Source: Diplocloster hominis (GTDB lineage: Bacteria; Bacillota; Clostridia; Lachnospirales; Lachnospiraceae). Taken from it: a stretch of 64,000 nucleotides of DNA. Where the stretch lies: NCBI RefSeq assembly GCF_032380655.1, contig NZ_JAWDIY010000005.1:1-64000 (forward strand). Reading direction: 5' to 3'. Made by a program: the position numbers and the translations under genes. The notes under the pieces were generated by a model. It was given only the letters and a program-made list of their open reading frames with translations, searched no databases and was not told where the DNA came from. Shown in pieces: positions 1 through 7,800 of the stretch (position 1 is the stretch's first letter; each line of letters opens with the position of its first letter).

Positions 1-311
1 AATAGGTTCCTTAAAAAAGGAGCCCCTTTTGAAAGTTTTTTTCTCCATGCAGTATCTGAAATAGAGGAAATCTGAAGTCCATGTGCTGCTGCTGCGAGCA
101 TACGGAAAGAAATCCCGGATACCGCATAAAGAAAGAATACCTTTAAAATGTCCGGGGTGGAAGTAATGCCTCTTTTTCGATATAACAAACCTGTTTCTTT
201 AGCAATCTCTTCCAAATTTTCCGGAAGGTAAGGAGTAATTTCTTTTGTCCAGGTGTTCGAAACTTCTTGCAATTTTCTTTGTAATTTTATAAAATTAATT
301 CGTAAATTCAT
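1..311 (-). CDS. IS4-family transposase, N-terminal part (cut by window edge)
   Basis: Reading the minus strand from the ATG at 311 gives an uninterrupted 103-codon frame that runs off the left edge of the window. It starts MNLRINFIKLQRKLQE and contains the stretch SDTAWRKKLSKG. A small N-terminal helical domain followed by an S-D-x-A-x-R-K-x-L motif is typical of IS4-family (DDE, DDE_Tnp_1) transposases, so this should be the start of one. The catalytic DDE region would lie outside the window. The A+T-rich codon use contrasts with the G+C-richer neighbours and fits a mobile element. One IS end probably lies around 410-435, just upstream of the gene. I cannot tell whether the copy is intact. 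Confidence 0.7.
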   Translation of the reverse strand, partial: MNLRINFIKLQRKLQEVSNTWTKEITPYLPENLEEIAKETGLLYRKRGITSTPDILKVFFLYAVSGISFRMLAAAAHGLQISSISDTAWRKKLSKGAPFLRNL

Positions 312-431
312 CCTAATCCTCATTTTGTATGTATTTGTTTCGCAAAACTATTTTACAACAAAATGAGGAGGCAGGGTGAATTTATTTTTTATTTTATTTT
401 TCCTAGACTTTTTGCTTAAGTTCGCGCCTAT

Positions 432-472
432 GGGGCCTGTCCCCGGATGTTGGCCGGAATAATCCCACATCC
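432..472. repeat. Small dispersed palindrome, family 2 (copy 1)
   Basis: The segment CCCCGGATGTTGGCCGG followed by a short spacer and CACATCC forms a hairpin with arms GGATGT and ACATCC. It shares 21 identical bases (432-452) with the centre of the large palindrome at 21580-21600. The loop layout GGATGTTGRCYGGAA...CACATCC is conserved in both. It may mark the outer flank or insertion neighbourhood of the adjacent IS. Confidence 0.5.
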
Positions 473-485
473 GTGGTAGCAGTAG

Positions 486-528
486 AAAAAGCAGTATAAA
501 AACAGTAGGAAAAAGCAGTATAAAAAAG
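486..528. repeat. Short direct repeat in promoter region
   Basis: The phrase GAAAAAGCAGTATAAAAA occurs twice, separated by a few bases, immediately upstream of the promoter of the DUF2325 gene. Its role is unknown; it could be an A+T-rich upstream promoter element. Confidence 0.4.
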
Positions 529-530
529 TA

Positions 531-559
531 TAGACATTTGAAAAATCTTATGATATAGT
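531..559 (+). promoter_or_regulatory. Sigma-A-type promoter of DUF2325 gene
   Basis: TAGACA (531-536) and TATAGT (554-559) are separated by 17 bp. The expected transcription start lies next to the first palindromic operator, giving a leader of about 160 nt. Confidence 0.6.
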
Positions 560-567
560 GTATACAT

Positions 568-585
568 AGTTAGCATATACTAACT
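568..585. promoter_or_regulatory. Palindromic operator-like site 1
   Basis: AGTTAG and CTAACT form an inverted repeat around a 6-bp spacer, starting 9 bp after the -10 box, which is a typical position for a repressor. A similar palindrome (TAGTTAGT/ACTAACTA) lies at 683. The TTAG...CTAA style resembles DtxR/IdeR-type iron-repressor sites. That assignment is inference. Confidence 0.5.
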
Positions 586-640
586 TTTTCCATTCCATAC
601 TCTTCCAAGACATACTACGCAGTTCAAAGTTCAAATCATC

Positions 641-670
641 CGGCTGCAAATCCATTTTACTGCAGCCGTA
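641..670 (+). promoter_or_regulatory. Leader hairpin
   Basis: CGGCTGCA and TGCAGCCG (8-bp arms, about 14-nt loop) form a stable stem-loop in the leader, between the two palindromes and before the ribosome binding site. No U-run follows, so it looks more like a 5'UTR structure than a terminator. Confidence 0.5.
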
Positions 671-682
671 CATTTCCAGCAT

Positions 683-702
683 TAGTTAGTCATTACTAAC
701 TA
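683..702. promoter_or_regulatory. Palindromic operator-like site 2
   Basis: TAGTTAGT-CATT-ACTAACTA has perfect 8-bp arms. It shares its half-site with the palindrome at 568 and ends about 10 bp before the AGGAGG ribosome binding site. A repressor bound at both sites could loop or block elongation. Confidence 0.5.
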
Positions 703-725
703 CAATTTATCAGGAGGTGCTTTTC

Positions 726-1013
726 ATGAGTGTTGTTATTATCGGTGGAAATGAACGGATGGCCTGTCAATATAAGGATATTTGTAAGCAATATCACTGT
801 AAGGCCAAAGTATTTACCAAATTAAAATCCGGTCTCCGGGAACAGATCGGCAACCCGGATCTGGTGATTCTATTCACTTCCACAGTCTCTCACAAAATGG
901 TTCGCTGCGCTCTCGCGGAGGCAGATAAATGCAATTCCGCGGTGGAACGCTCCCATACCAGCAGCGCTACCGCTCTCAAGGGGATTCTGAGCAATTACTG
1001 TGATCCCTCCTAA
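726..1013 (+). CDS. DUF2325 domain-containing protein
   Basis: A protein of 95 residues starting MSVVIIGGNERM. The ATG at 726 is preferred over an upstream in-frame GTG because AGGAGG ends at 717, leaving proper spacing. The small Rossmann-like fold begins with VVIIGGN and continues with DLVILFTSTVSHKM, the pattern of the DUF2325 family, whose biochemical function is not established. Two palindromic sites and a leader hairpin lie upstream, suggesting repression by a metal- or stress-responsive regulator, possibly an iron one. No Feo gene is adjacent; a FeoB-associated protein lies 20 kb away. The convergent ABC-F gene ends 54 bp downstream. Confidence 0.75.
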   Translation: MSVVIIGGNERMACQYKDICKQYHCKAKVFTKLKSGLREQIGNPDLVILFTSTVSHKMVRCALAEADKCNSAVERSHTSSATALKGILSNYCDPS

Positions 1014-1066
1014 AATAAGATCAGCTTTAGTTATAAAGCTGCGTATTCAGCTGGCGCTTCCCCCTC

Positions 1067-2881
1067 CTATTCATTCTGCGCATCTATCCTCTCAGCCAGG
1101 TCATTCAAATACACCCATCTCTCCATTTTTTCTTCCAGCAGTGCTTCAGCCTGCTCCTTTTCTTCCATTACAGAGGATAGTTTCACGGAATTCGTGGCAT
1201 TTGCCATCATTTCCCGCTCCAGCTCCCCGATCCGTTTCTCTAACCCCTCTATGGTTTCATCGATCGTTTCGTATTCTTTCTGCTCTTTGTAGGAGAACTT
1301 GAGTTTACCCGGAGCATTCTGTTTCCATTCTTTTTTCTTCGCTTTCTTCTTATCTTCCTGCCCCTTCGTCCCGTTCTTCTGTGGCTCAATGGCGGCATTC
1401 TTCGCCTGTCTGGCCCCGAGATAGTCCGTATAGCCCCCTTCATACTGTGTCAGCTGTCCTTCCCCTTCAAAAGCAAAGATCCGGTCCACCACATTATCCA
1501 GGAAATACCGGTCATGTGATACAGTGATCACAATTCCGGAAAAGGAGTCCAGGAAATCTTCCAGTATAGTAAGGGTTGGGATGTCCAGGTCATTTCCCGG
1601 TTCGTCCAGACAGAGTATATTACAACCCTGGCAGATGACCTTTAGGAGATAGAGGCGTTTCTTCTCCCCGCCGGACAGCTTTCTGACCGGTGCATACTGC
1701 ATATCCGGAGTAAATAAAAAGCGCTCCAGCATCTGGGATGCGGAAATCCTGCCTTCCTTCGTTGGAATATACTCCGCCACCTCTTTGATGTAGTCGATGA
1801 CCCGCTGTTCCGTATCCATATCCGGAACCTCCTGGGCAAAGTAACCGATCCGTATGGTTTCCCCCAACTGCACTTCTCCTGAATCCGGCTCGATCATACC
1901 CGCCATGATTTTTAACAGGGTGGATTTGCCGCATCCATTGGGACCGATAATGCCAAGGCGCTGGTTTTTCAATACGATATAGTCAAAGTCATCCACAATG
2001 ATCCTGCCGTCATAGCTTTTGCTGACATGATGCAGTTCCATCGTCTTTTTTCCCATCCGTGTGCCGACGGAATCCATCTCTACGGTTGGGTCCTGCATAG
2101 GGGCAGAGCCGTTTTTCAGATCCTCTAATCGCTGTAGCCTGGCTCTTTGTTTCGTGCTTCTGGCACGGCAGCCTCTCTTTGCCCACTCCAGCTCCATTCT
2201 GAGTACGCTCTGCCGCTTTCGCTCCGAAGCCATCTCCATATCCTCTCTGATCGCTTTGAGCTCCAGGAACTTGGAATAATTGGCATCGTAGCTGTAGACT
2301 TTTCCATGGTCAATCTCCAGTATCTTATTGGTCACCTGATCCAAAAAGTATCTGTCGTGGGTAACCATAATCACAACCCCTTTATAGCGGTTCAGATACT
2401 CTTCCAGCCAGCTTATCATCTCACTGTCCAGATGGTTGGTAGGCTCATCAAGCAGCAATACATCAAAAGAGGATGCCAGGACTTTTGCAAGAGCGACTTT
2501 CTTTTTCTGTCCGCCGGACAATGGTTCTATACGTCCGCCATGGTCTGTAATTCCCAGACGGTTTAATATACTTTTCGCTTCGCTGTCTGAATTCCAATCG
2601 CTCCTGTTGTTCCCCTGCGTCACATAGGACAGCACTGTGGACCCGGTTGGAAAGGCCGGGTTTTGTACCAGATAAGCCACCCTTAATCCGTTTTGTGTGA
2701 TGATCTGGCCCTCATCTGGCTTCTCCAAACCTGCCAGCATGTTCAAAAGTGTCGTTTTTCCTGTCCCATTGATTCCTATAATTCCGATCTTCTCTCCCTC
2801 ATGGATTCCACAGGAAACATCATCAAAGATCGTTTTTTCTCCATATATTTTACTGACGTGCTCTATATTCAATATATTCAT
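1067..2881 (-). CDS. ABC-F family ATP-binding protein (Uup/EttA-like)
   Basis: About 604 residues starting MNILNIEHVSKIYG. The ATG at 2881 has GGGAG upstream, so I prefer it to the longest frame. Two ABC domains are in tandem with no membrane segments: Walker A GINGTGKT with signature LSGGQ and DEPTNHLD, then Walker A GPNGCGKS with LSGGE and DEPGNDLD. The linker between them contains the Arg/Lys-rich ARSTKQRARLQR segment that contacts the ribosome in ABC-F proteins. A Lys-rich charged C-terminal coiled coil follows, as in Uup. ABC-F proteins act on ribosomes (translation rescue, sometimes antibiotic protection). The second ATPase site reads DEPGNDLD rather than DEPTNHLD. Its exact role is not determinable; a resistance role is not supported specifically. 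Confidence 0.9.
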   Translation of the reverse strand: MNILNIEHVSKIYGEKTIFDDVSCGIHEGEKIGIIGINGTGKTTLLNMLAGLEKPDEGQIITQNGLRVAYLVQNPAFPTGSTVLSYVTQGNNRSDWNSDSEAKSILNRLGITDHGGRIEPLSGGQKKKVALAKVLASSFDVLLLDEPTNHLDSEMISWLEEYLNRYKGVVIMVTHDRYFLDQVTNKILEIDHGKVYSYDANYSKFLELKAIREDMEMASERKRQSVLRMELEWAKRGCRARSTKQRARLQRLEDLKNGSAPMQDPTVEMDSVGTRMGKKTMELHHVSKSYDGRIIVDDFDYIVLKNQRLGIIGPNGCGKSTLLKIMAGMIEPDSGEVQLGETIRIGYFAQEVPDMDTEQRVIDYIKEVAEYIPTKEGRISASQMLERFLFTPDMQYAPVRKLSGGEKKRLYLLKVICQGCNILCLDEPGNDLDIPTLTILEDFLDSFSGIVITVSHDRYFLDNVVDRIFAFEGEGQLTQYEGGYTDYLGARQAKNAAIEPQKNGTKGQEDKKKAKKKEWKQNAPGKLKFSYKEQKEYETIDETIEGLEKRIGELEREMMANATNSVKLSSVMEEKEQAEALLEEKMERWVYLNDLAERIDAQNE

Positions 2882-2996
2882 CGGTAAACTCCCTTGCTTT
2901 CTATTCAATACCAATTATCATAAGGGATTTTCACGGGATCGTCAACCTGACATCCCGCAAAGAGTTCTTTATCTCATAGGAGACTTTCTTATGCAG

Positions 2997-3034
2997 TAAA
3001 AAAAATAAACCCTGACATATTAATCAAGGTTTAT
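2997..3034 (-). terminator. Rho-independent terminator of ssrA
   Basis: On the minus strand ATAAACC...GGTTTAT forms a stem just past the tmRNA 3' end, followed by a run of T residues. It would end ssrA transcription. Confidence 0.65.
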
Positions 3035-3038
3035 CCAG

Positions 3039-3385
3039 TGGAGCTGAGGGGAATCGAACCCCTGTCCGAAAGCCCATTCACTTAAGCTTCTCCCATTACA
3101 GTCATCTCTTTAGATTTCCCTCGTCCAGGCGCCTGATGACTGGCTCAGGGACTCGGTAGCTTCATAAGTTCTTCCATTTCCGCAAAGCTTAGGAAACGAA
3201 GTGCCCCGTGAACGTTGATGCCGGGGTCTTAAGCCACGGGAACTTAAGTCCGACAGCTGCAACTAGGCAGCGATTGCTAAATTATTGTCTTCAGCGTTTA
3301 TATTTAGTTTCCGGATTTTAACGCAGCTCCGGACTGCGAATGGCTTCTTAAGCTTCAAAACCCCCGTCGAAACCAGTACAACCCC
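3039..3385 (-). ncRNA. ssrA: Transfer-messenger RNA (tmRNA)
   Basis: The minus strand starts GGGGTTGTACTGGTTTCGACGG and ends with the T-arm GGTTCGATTCCCC followed by CAGCTCCA. The 5' GGGGTTG pairs with the 3' CAGCTCC as the tRNA-like acceptor stem. The CCA is not encoded: the genome continues CTGG. The tag frame ends at a TAG at 3263-3265 and encodes a tag ending in AEDNNLAIAA, with the hydrophobic Ala-Ala terminus recognised by Clp proteases. The in-frame upstream codons read RKLNIN, but the resume codon cannot be fixed by eye. SmpB, its protein partner, is encoded 1.6 kb away on the same strand. Confidence 0.95.
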
Positions 3386-3418
3386 TGGTTCAAAGCTGAA
3401 GTTCCAAAGAGTATGCTT

Positions 3419-3447
3419 ATTATATAGCACACTCTCTCACTTGTCAA
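3419..3447 (-). promoter_or_regulatory. Consensus sigma-A promoter of ssrA
   Basis: On the minus strand a perfect TTGACA (3447-3442) is separated by 17 bp from a perfect TATAAT (3424-3419). The start point would be about 27 nt upstream of the mature tmRNA 5' end. Both hexamers match the consensus exactly, fitting an abundant stable RNA. Confidence 0.85.
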
Positions 3448-3601
3448 CGGATTATTTTTCCACGGATTTTTTTTTATTATCTACGGATTATGTTTCCACT
3501 GCCGGACGCCGCCGGATTTCGGAAACGTTGGAAAGATCCGGTACTCTTCCGATATTCCTACATATATTATATTGTATCATTAATGAAAGGATACCAAAAA
3601 T

Positions 3602-4078
3602 ATGCCTGAACATTCATTTGTACAATATCGTCCGGCATGGCCCGGCTGTATTTTATGCCCTCCCGGCAACAGCCGTCCCCCTGTTGGACCGCCCCCCAGG
3701 CCACCTGTTGGGCCGCCTCCCTGGGGACCCCCTCCCAGGCCCCCGGTTGGACCGCCTCCCAGACCTCCCTGGGGACCCCCTCCCAGACCCCCGGTCGGAC
3801 CGCCTCCCAGACCTCCGGTCGGACCACCTCCCAGACCTCCGGTCGGACCGCCTCCCAGACCTCCGGTCGGACCACCCCACTGGGGACCGCCCCCCAGGCC
3901 GCCTGTCGGACCACCCCCAAGGCCTCCGGTCGGACCGCCTCCCTGGGGACCCCCTCCCAGGCCCCCGGTTGGACCGCCTCCGCGGCCTCCTCATGGTCCA
4001 GGGCCCGTTAGGCCTCCGTTCGGTTCCATATCAGATATCGTGGATGAACCTTTCCCCTTCAGCATATCCGGCAACTAA
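3602..4078 (+). CDS. Proline-rich repeat protein
   Basis: 158 residues. After a short N-terminus with two Cys (MPEHSFVQYRPAWPGCILCPPG), residues about 25-140 are PRPPVGPP-type repeats interrupted by PWGPP blocks. The C-terminus, ISDIVDEPFPFSISGN, is non-repetitive. There is no signal peptide or membrane segment. The DNA repeats in units of about 24-27 bp, so copy number may vary between strains. A weak GAAAGG ribosome binding site precedes the ATG. The repeat also opens long frames on other frames and on the other strand; I choose this one for its non-repetitive ends and regular PPVGPP periodicity. Such polyproline tracts would need EF-P for translation. Function is unknown; a coat or surface structural protein is possible. 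Confidence 0.55.
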   Translation: MPEHSFVQYRPAWPGCILCPPGNSRPPVGPPPRPPVGPPPWGPPPRPPVGPPPRPPWGPPPRPPVGPPPRPPVGPPPRPPVGPPPRPPVGPPHWGPPPRPPVGPPPRPPVGPPPWGPPPRPPVGPPPRPPHGPGPVRPPFGSISDIVDEPFPFSISGN

Positions 4079-4111
4079 ACATCTATAAACGGGTTTGTTG
4101 AATATATCAAA

Positions 4112-4155
4112 ACGGAGCATTGCCCCGCCGCTGATCACTCAGCTGCGCAGCAATG
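4112..4155 (-). terminator. Hairpin overlapping the end of the DUF434 gene
   Basis: GGAGCATTGC and GCAATGCTCC form 10-bp arms spanning the stop codon at 4139. On the minus strand GTTTTGATAT follows, a weak T-tract. It probably ends the smpB-DUF434 transcript. Confidence 0.5.
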
Positions 4156-4912
4156 CTCCTTCTATTTTTCTACATCCATCGCCCGGGGCGGCACCTGACA
4201 GGTCGATCAGATGACTCTGCATGCGTCCCTGATCCTCCAGTACATCGGAAGCCAGATTAATCCAGCTTTTGCAGTGATTCAGGATGATCGCGTCGCTGGT
4301 GGCCACCAGTTCTTCCTTTTCCAATATAACATCGGCGTTCGGAACCAGTTTCACCTCGGTCGCAAAACTCCGTTCTTCCAGCAGTTCCAGAATCCGCGCC
4401 CGCAGCCGGCCTGAGTTTGACACCGGTGCATCCAGATAAAATACGGCCCTGCCCGCATTCCGTTTTTCCAACTGCCTGCCCACAAGCCTGATGGCCTCAT
4501 CTGTTTTATCGATCAACCGGTAAGTTCCCCGTAAGCCTGCCAGGTCCCTCACCGTTCCATCCATACAACGGATAAGTGTGGAATCTGAAAGTGCGGTTTC
4601 CAACGTAATGATCAGATTGAATCCGTCTATACGAACCGTACGGCCATCCAGCATTTCGTCTCTATCCACCAGTTTCTTTGCGCGCCGCTCAACAGATACC
4701 GACGGCGACGTGGCCCGCACCAATGCCAGCCTCTGCCGCTCGGACAGCAGGTGGTGGTTTCCCACGAATACGGACGCGGGCTTAATCGGATAGCCTCTCT
4801 CTAACAGCCAGAATACCTCCTCCTGTGCTCTTTTCAGCAGGCTGATGCTGGCGTCCTGATAGAATTCTCTCTCGTCTTCCGGTACATACCCACGTCTTGT
4901 CTCTTTTTCCAT
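4139..4912 (-). CDS. DUF434 domain-containing protein
   Basis: 257 residues starting MEKETRRGYVPEDERE. The central part, with GYPIKPASVFVGNHHLL, RTVRIDGFNLIITLETAL and GLRGTYRLIDKTDEAI, matches the DUF434 / DUF5616 arrangement of a soluble nuclease-like or nucleotide-binding protein of unknown role. The middle segment VFYLDAPVSNSGRLR is conserved-looking and polar, followed by an alpha/beta half. There is no signal peptide. It is downstream of smpB with only a short repeat between, so it is probably the last gene of the rnr-smpB transcript. Function is unknown; a link with RNA or translation quality control is suggested only by position. Confidence 0.7.
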   Translation of the reverse strand: MEKETRRGYVPEDEREFYQDASISLLKRAQEEVFWLLERGYPIKPASVFVGNHHLLSERQRLALVRATSPSVSVERRAKKLVDRDEMLDGRTVRIDGFNLIITLETALSDSTLIRCMDGTVRDLAGLRGTYRLIDKTDEAIRLVGRQLEKRNAGRAVFYLDAPVSNSGRLRARILELLEERSFATEVKLVPNADVILEKEELVATSDAIILNHCKSWINLASDVLEDQGRMQSHLIDLSGAAPGDGCRKIEGALLRS

Positions 4913-4921
4913 AATCGCCTT

Positions 4922-5012
4922 ACAGTTTCTTCCTTTTACTGATTCTTCCCTTTACTGATTCTTTCCCTTACTTATTCTTCCTCTTACTGGTTGATTTCCT
5001 TACAGATTCTTC
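4922..5012 (-). repeat. Tandem copies of the smpB 3' end
   Basis: On the minus strand the last smpB codons plus stop and a purine tract (AAGAATCTGTAAGGAA) are followed by four or five degenerate copies of about 17-19 bp, with AGTAAGAGGAAGAA and AGTAAAGGGAAGAA cores. They fill the gap up to the DUF434 start. Each copy holds a TAA and a purine-rich Shine-Dalgarno-like stretch. Confidence 0.6.
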
Positions 5013-5464
5013 ACCTTGAAATCCCGCTCAGCCTCCCGGCGCTGATCTTTTTTCGCAATGTCCTGCCGCTTGTCATAGAGTTTTTTACCCCGTGCCAGAC
5101 CGATCTCCACCTTCACCAGGCTGCCTTTAAAGTACACCTGGAGGGGGACCATGGTATAGCCTTTCTCCGTGATCTTTCCCAGTATTTTATTAATCTCATA
5201 GCGGTGCAGCAGCAGCTTTCTCGTCCGAAGCGGATCTTTGTTGAAAATATTACCTTTTTCGTAAGGGCTGATATGCATTCCGTAAATGAGTACCTCCCCT
5301 TTATCCACGCGGATAAAGGCCTCCTTGATACTGCATTTACCCATTCTCAATGATTTGACTTCCGTTCCCGCCAGGGATATCCCGGCTTCATATTTATCTT
5401 CTATAAAATAATCATGGTATGCCTTTTTGTTATTGGCGATCAGCTTCACGCTCTCCTTGCCCAT
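5000..5464 (-). CDS. smpB: SsrA-binding protein SmpB
   Basis: 154 residues from the ATG at 5464. AGGGGAG lies about 7 nt upstream; the longest frame would add nine unsupported residues. Landmarks are KLIANNKKAYHDYFIEDKYE, GISLAGTEVKSLR, the Tyr/Lys-rich GKKLYDKRQ and the basic C-terminal tail KKDQRREAERDFK that folds in the ribosomal decoding site. SmpB delivers tmRNA to stalled ribosomes in trans-translation. The start lies inside the end of rnr (35-bp overlap), so the two are translationally linked. ssrA is 1.6 kb downstream on the same strand. Length is normal for the family. Confidence 0.97.
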   Translation of the reverse strand: MGKESVKLIANNKKAYHDYFIEDKYEAGISLAGTEVKSLRMGKCSIKEAFIRVDKGEVLIYGMHISPYEKGNIFNKDPLRTRKLLLHRYEINKILGKITEKGYTMVPLQVYFKGSLVKVEIGLARGKKLYDKRQDIAKKDQRREAERDFKVKNL

Positions 5465-7598
5465 CTTCATTCTCCCCTTCCACAAGCTCAAAGTCGATCG
5501 TGCGCAGAATCCGGTCTGCGCCGGTTACTTCTATTTTCACCTTCTGACCCAGCTTGTATCGTTTATTGGTCCGCTCACCGACCAGCTCATAGGTTTCTTC
5601 CGTATAATAGTAATAATCGTCTTTCAGGGCTGTAATGTGGACCATCCCTTCTACCGTGTTCGGCAGTTCCACATAAAGTCCCCACGCTGTGACACCGGAG
5701 ATTACCCCCTCGTATACTTCCCCGATACGCTGTTCCATATATTCCACTTTCTTGAGTTTATCGGTCTCCCGTTCAGCCTCATCTGCCCGACGCTCCGTTT
5801 CACAGGAATGTGTGGCGACCTGGTTTAAAATACTTTCATAGTGGTGAATCCTGCTTTCCGTCAATTTCCCTCTTAAGTTCTCCTTGATAATCCGATGGAT
5901 CTGAAGATCCGGATAACGTCTGATCGGAGATGTAAAATGGCAGTAGCACTGGGCAGCCAAACCGAAATGTCCGGTATTCTCCGTAGTATAACGGGCCTGG
6001 CGCATGGAACGAAGCGTCAGCCTGCTGATCAGATTTTTCTCCGGGGAGTCCTCGATTCTCCCCAGAAGCTTCTGCAGCTCCTTAGGGTGAATCCCGTCGG
6101 GGGACACTTTGATGTCGTAACCAAAATTATTGATAAACATGCCCAGTTTCTGGATTCTGTCCGGGTCCGGCTTATCATGGGTACGGAATACAAACGGGAG
6201 TTCCTGCCAGAAGTAATCCGATGCGATCGTCTCGTTGGCGATCAGCATAAAGTCTTCAATAATCCTGGTAGCCACATTTCGGTCATAGGGCTTTATATCA
6301 ACCGGATGCCCTTCAGCATCCAGGATAATCTTGGTCTCCAGAAAATCAAAATCGATCGATCCCCTCTGTCTGCGCTTCTCCCTCAGTATCCGGGCCAGGT
6401 CTGCCATCCGCTCAAACATGGGCACAAGCTCCTCGTATTCACGGATCTCCTCCTGGTCGTGCTCTTCCAGTATTTTCTTCACACTGGTGTAACTCATCCG
6501 CCTGTCCACCCGGATTACAGTCTCAGCGATGGAGTGATCCACCACCTTCCCCTTCGCGTCAATGGTCATGATACAGCTGAGCGCCAGCCGTTCGGTGCCT
6601 GCGTTCAAAGAACAGATTCCATTGGATAATTGGTGAGGAAGCATAGGGATAACCCGGTCCACCAGATATACACTGGTCCCACGTTTTAGGGCCTCCCGGT
6701 CCAGCGGACTGTGTTCAGTCACATAATGGGTCACGTCAGCTATGTGCACGCCCAGTTTGTAATTGTCACCTTCCTGTGTTAATGTGATCGCATCATCCAG
6801 ATCTTTGGCATCTTCCCCATCGATGGTCACCGTCTGCCACTCCCGCAGATCCAGCCTTCCTTCCCAGTCTTTTGGGCCGGTCTCCGATGGTATCTCCTCC
6901 ACCTGCTGCATCACATCCCGCGGGAAGTCAACCGGAAGATCGTAAGCCCGCACGATCGCCATGATATCCGTACCCGGATCATCAATATGTCCGATGATCT
7001 CTGTCACTTTTCCCTCGGGGCCCTTGTTCTTCGTCCCGTATTCCGTGATCTCCACCACGACCTTATGCCCGGTCACCGCCCCTTTGGAGCGCTCCAGCGG
7101 CACATAGATGTCCTTTGTGAATTTCTGATCATCCGGAGTCACATATCCGCACTTCTTTTCCCGTCGGAACGTTCCTACCTGGCGCAGCGAACCATGCCCC
7201 AGTATCTTCACGACCGCGCCTTCCCTGCGCTTCCCGCCCCGTTCCGGTGTCAGGACGATCCGTACCTGGTCTTTATGCACGGCCCCGTTGGCGGCAGATT
7301 CCGGAATGAAGATATCCTCCTCCATTCCTTCCACTGTGACAAATCCAAATCCTCTGGGATGCCCGGTGTAGATTCCCGTCAGGAATTTGCCGTCTGAGCG
7401 GCTGTACTTGCCCCGCTTGGACAGATCGACTTTGCCTTCCGCCACCAGGGTGTCCAGCACCGCTTTCAGATCATCCCTGTTCTCTCTTGGGATCTGCAGA
7501 ACAATAGCGATTTCTTTTATTTTCATTGGTACATAATTTTCACTGCAAATAAAATCGTATACGGTCTTTTTTCTTTGTTCGAATAATTCTTTTTCCAT
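5430..7598 (-). CDS. rnr: Ribonuclease R
   Basis: 722 residues, normal for RNase R. An N-terminal winged-helix region (KKTVYDFICSENYVPMK) is followed by cold-shock/OB domains (TGIYTGHPRGFGFVTVEG). The RNB catalytic domain carries the Asp cluster in EDAKDLDDAITL, and a C-terminal S1 domain (GVISGVTAWGLYVELPNTVEG) is followed by an acidic tail. AGGAG precedes the ATG at 7598. RNase R is a processive 3'-5' exonuclease that degrades structured RNA and, together with tmRNA-SmpB, non-stop mRNAs. That explains the operon with smpB, which overlaps its 3' end. Confidence 0.97.
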   Translation of the reverse strand: MEKELFEQRKKTVYDFICSENYVPMKIKEIAIVLQIPRENRDDLKAVLDTLVAEGKVDLSKRGKYSRSDGKFLTGIYTGHPRGFGFVTVEGMEEDIFIPESAANGAVHKDQVRIVLTPERGGKRREGAVVKILGHGSLRQVGTFRREKKCGYVTPDDQKFTKDIYVPLERSKGAVTGHKVVVEITEYGTKNKGPEGKVTEIIGHIDDPGTDIMAIVRAYDLPVDFPRDVMQQVEEIPSETGPKDWEGRLDLREWQTVTIDGEDAKDLDDAITLTQEGDNYKLGVHIADVTHYVTEHSPLDREALKRGTSVYLVDRVIPMLPHQLSNGICSLNAGTERLALSCIMTIDAKGKVVDHSIAETVIRVDRRMSYTSVKKILEEHDQEEIREYEELVPMFERMADLARILREKRRQRGSIDFDFLETKIILDAEGHPVDIKPYDRNVATRIIEDFMLIANETIASDYFWQELPFVFRTHDKPDPDRIQKLGMFINNFGYDIKVSPDGIHPKELQKLLGRIEDSPEKNLISRLTLRSMRQARYTTENTGHFGLAAQCYCHFTSPIRRYPDLQIHRIIKENLRGKLTESRIHHYESILNQVATHSCETERRADEAERETDKLKKVEYMEQRIGEVYEGVISGVTAWGLYVELPNTVEGMVHITALKDDYYYYTEETYELVGERTNKRYKLGQKVKIEVTGADRILRTIDFELVEGENEDGQGEREADRQ

Positions 7599-7671
7599 AC
7601 CGTTTCTCCTGTCAGCCTGCCTGCTGTTATCGTTTTATCATTCCGGTTGTATAAAGGACTCACTTTCCTAT

Positions 7672-7763
7672 TGAAAAATAGCAGCCCTCGAAAAAACACC
7701 GCTGACTATTTTTCATGCCTTGCACGTAAATGACCAAAATACAGGTATTAAGTGCTCATAGCT
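7672..7763. repeat. Dispersed 90-bp repeat, copy 1
   Basis: This intergenic stretch closely matches 11327-11415. Both contain a variant of AAAAATAGYAGC, then CTCGAAAAA, CGCTGACTATTTTTCATGC, GCACGTAA and finally AAGTGCTCATAGC. It can fold with AAAAATAG pairing to CTATTTTT. It lies between the secG terminator and rnr. Confidence 0.6.
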
Positions 7764-7767
7764 ATAA

Positions 7768-7797
7768 AAAAACACTCTTTCGCAAGAGTGTTTTTAT
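7768..7797 (-). terminator. Rho-independent terminator after secG
   Basis: AAACACTCT and AGAGTGTTT (loop TTCGCA or its complement) are flanked by A-runs and T-runs on both sides, placed right behind the secG stop codon. It probably works in both directions and separates eno-secG from rnr-smpB. Confidence 0.85.
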
Positions 7798-7800
7798 CCA

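Noticed and set aside
3285..4088. Long frames overlapping tmRNA and the Pro-rich repeat (3285-4088 plus; 3567-3920 and 3653-3994 minus)
   Set aside because: The repeat unit leaves several frames open, and the first one would translate through the ssrA RNA gene. Only the 3602 frame has plausible non-repetitive ends.
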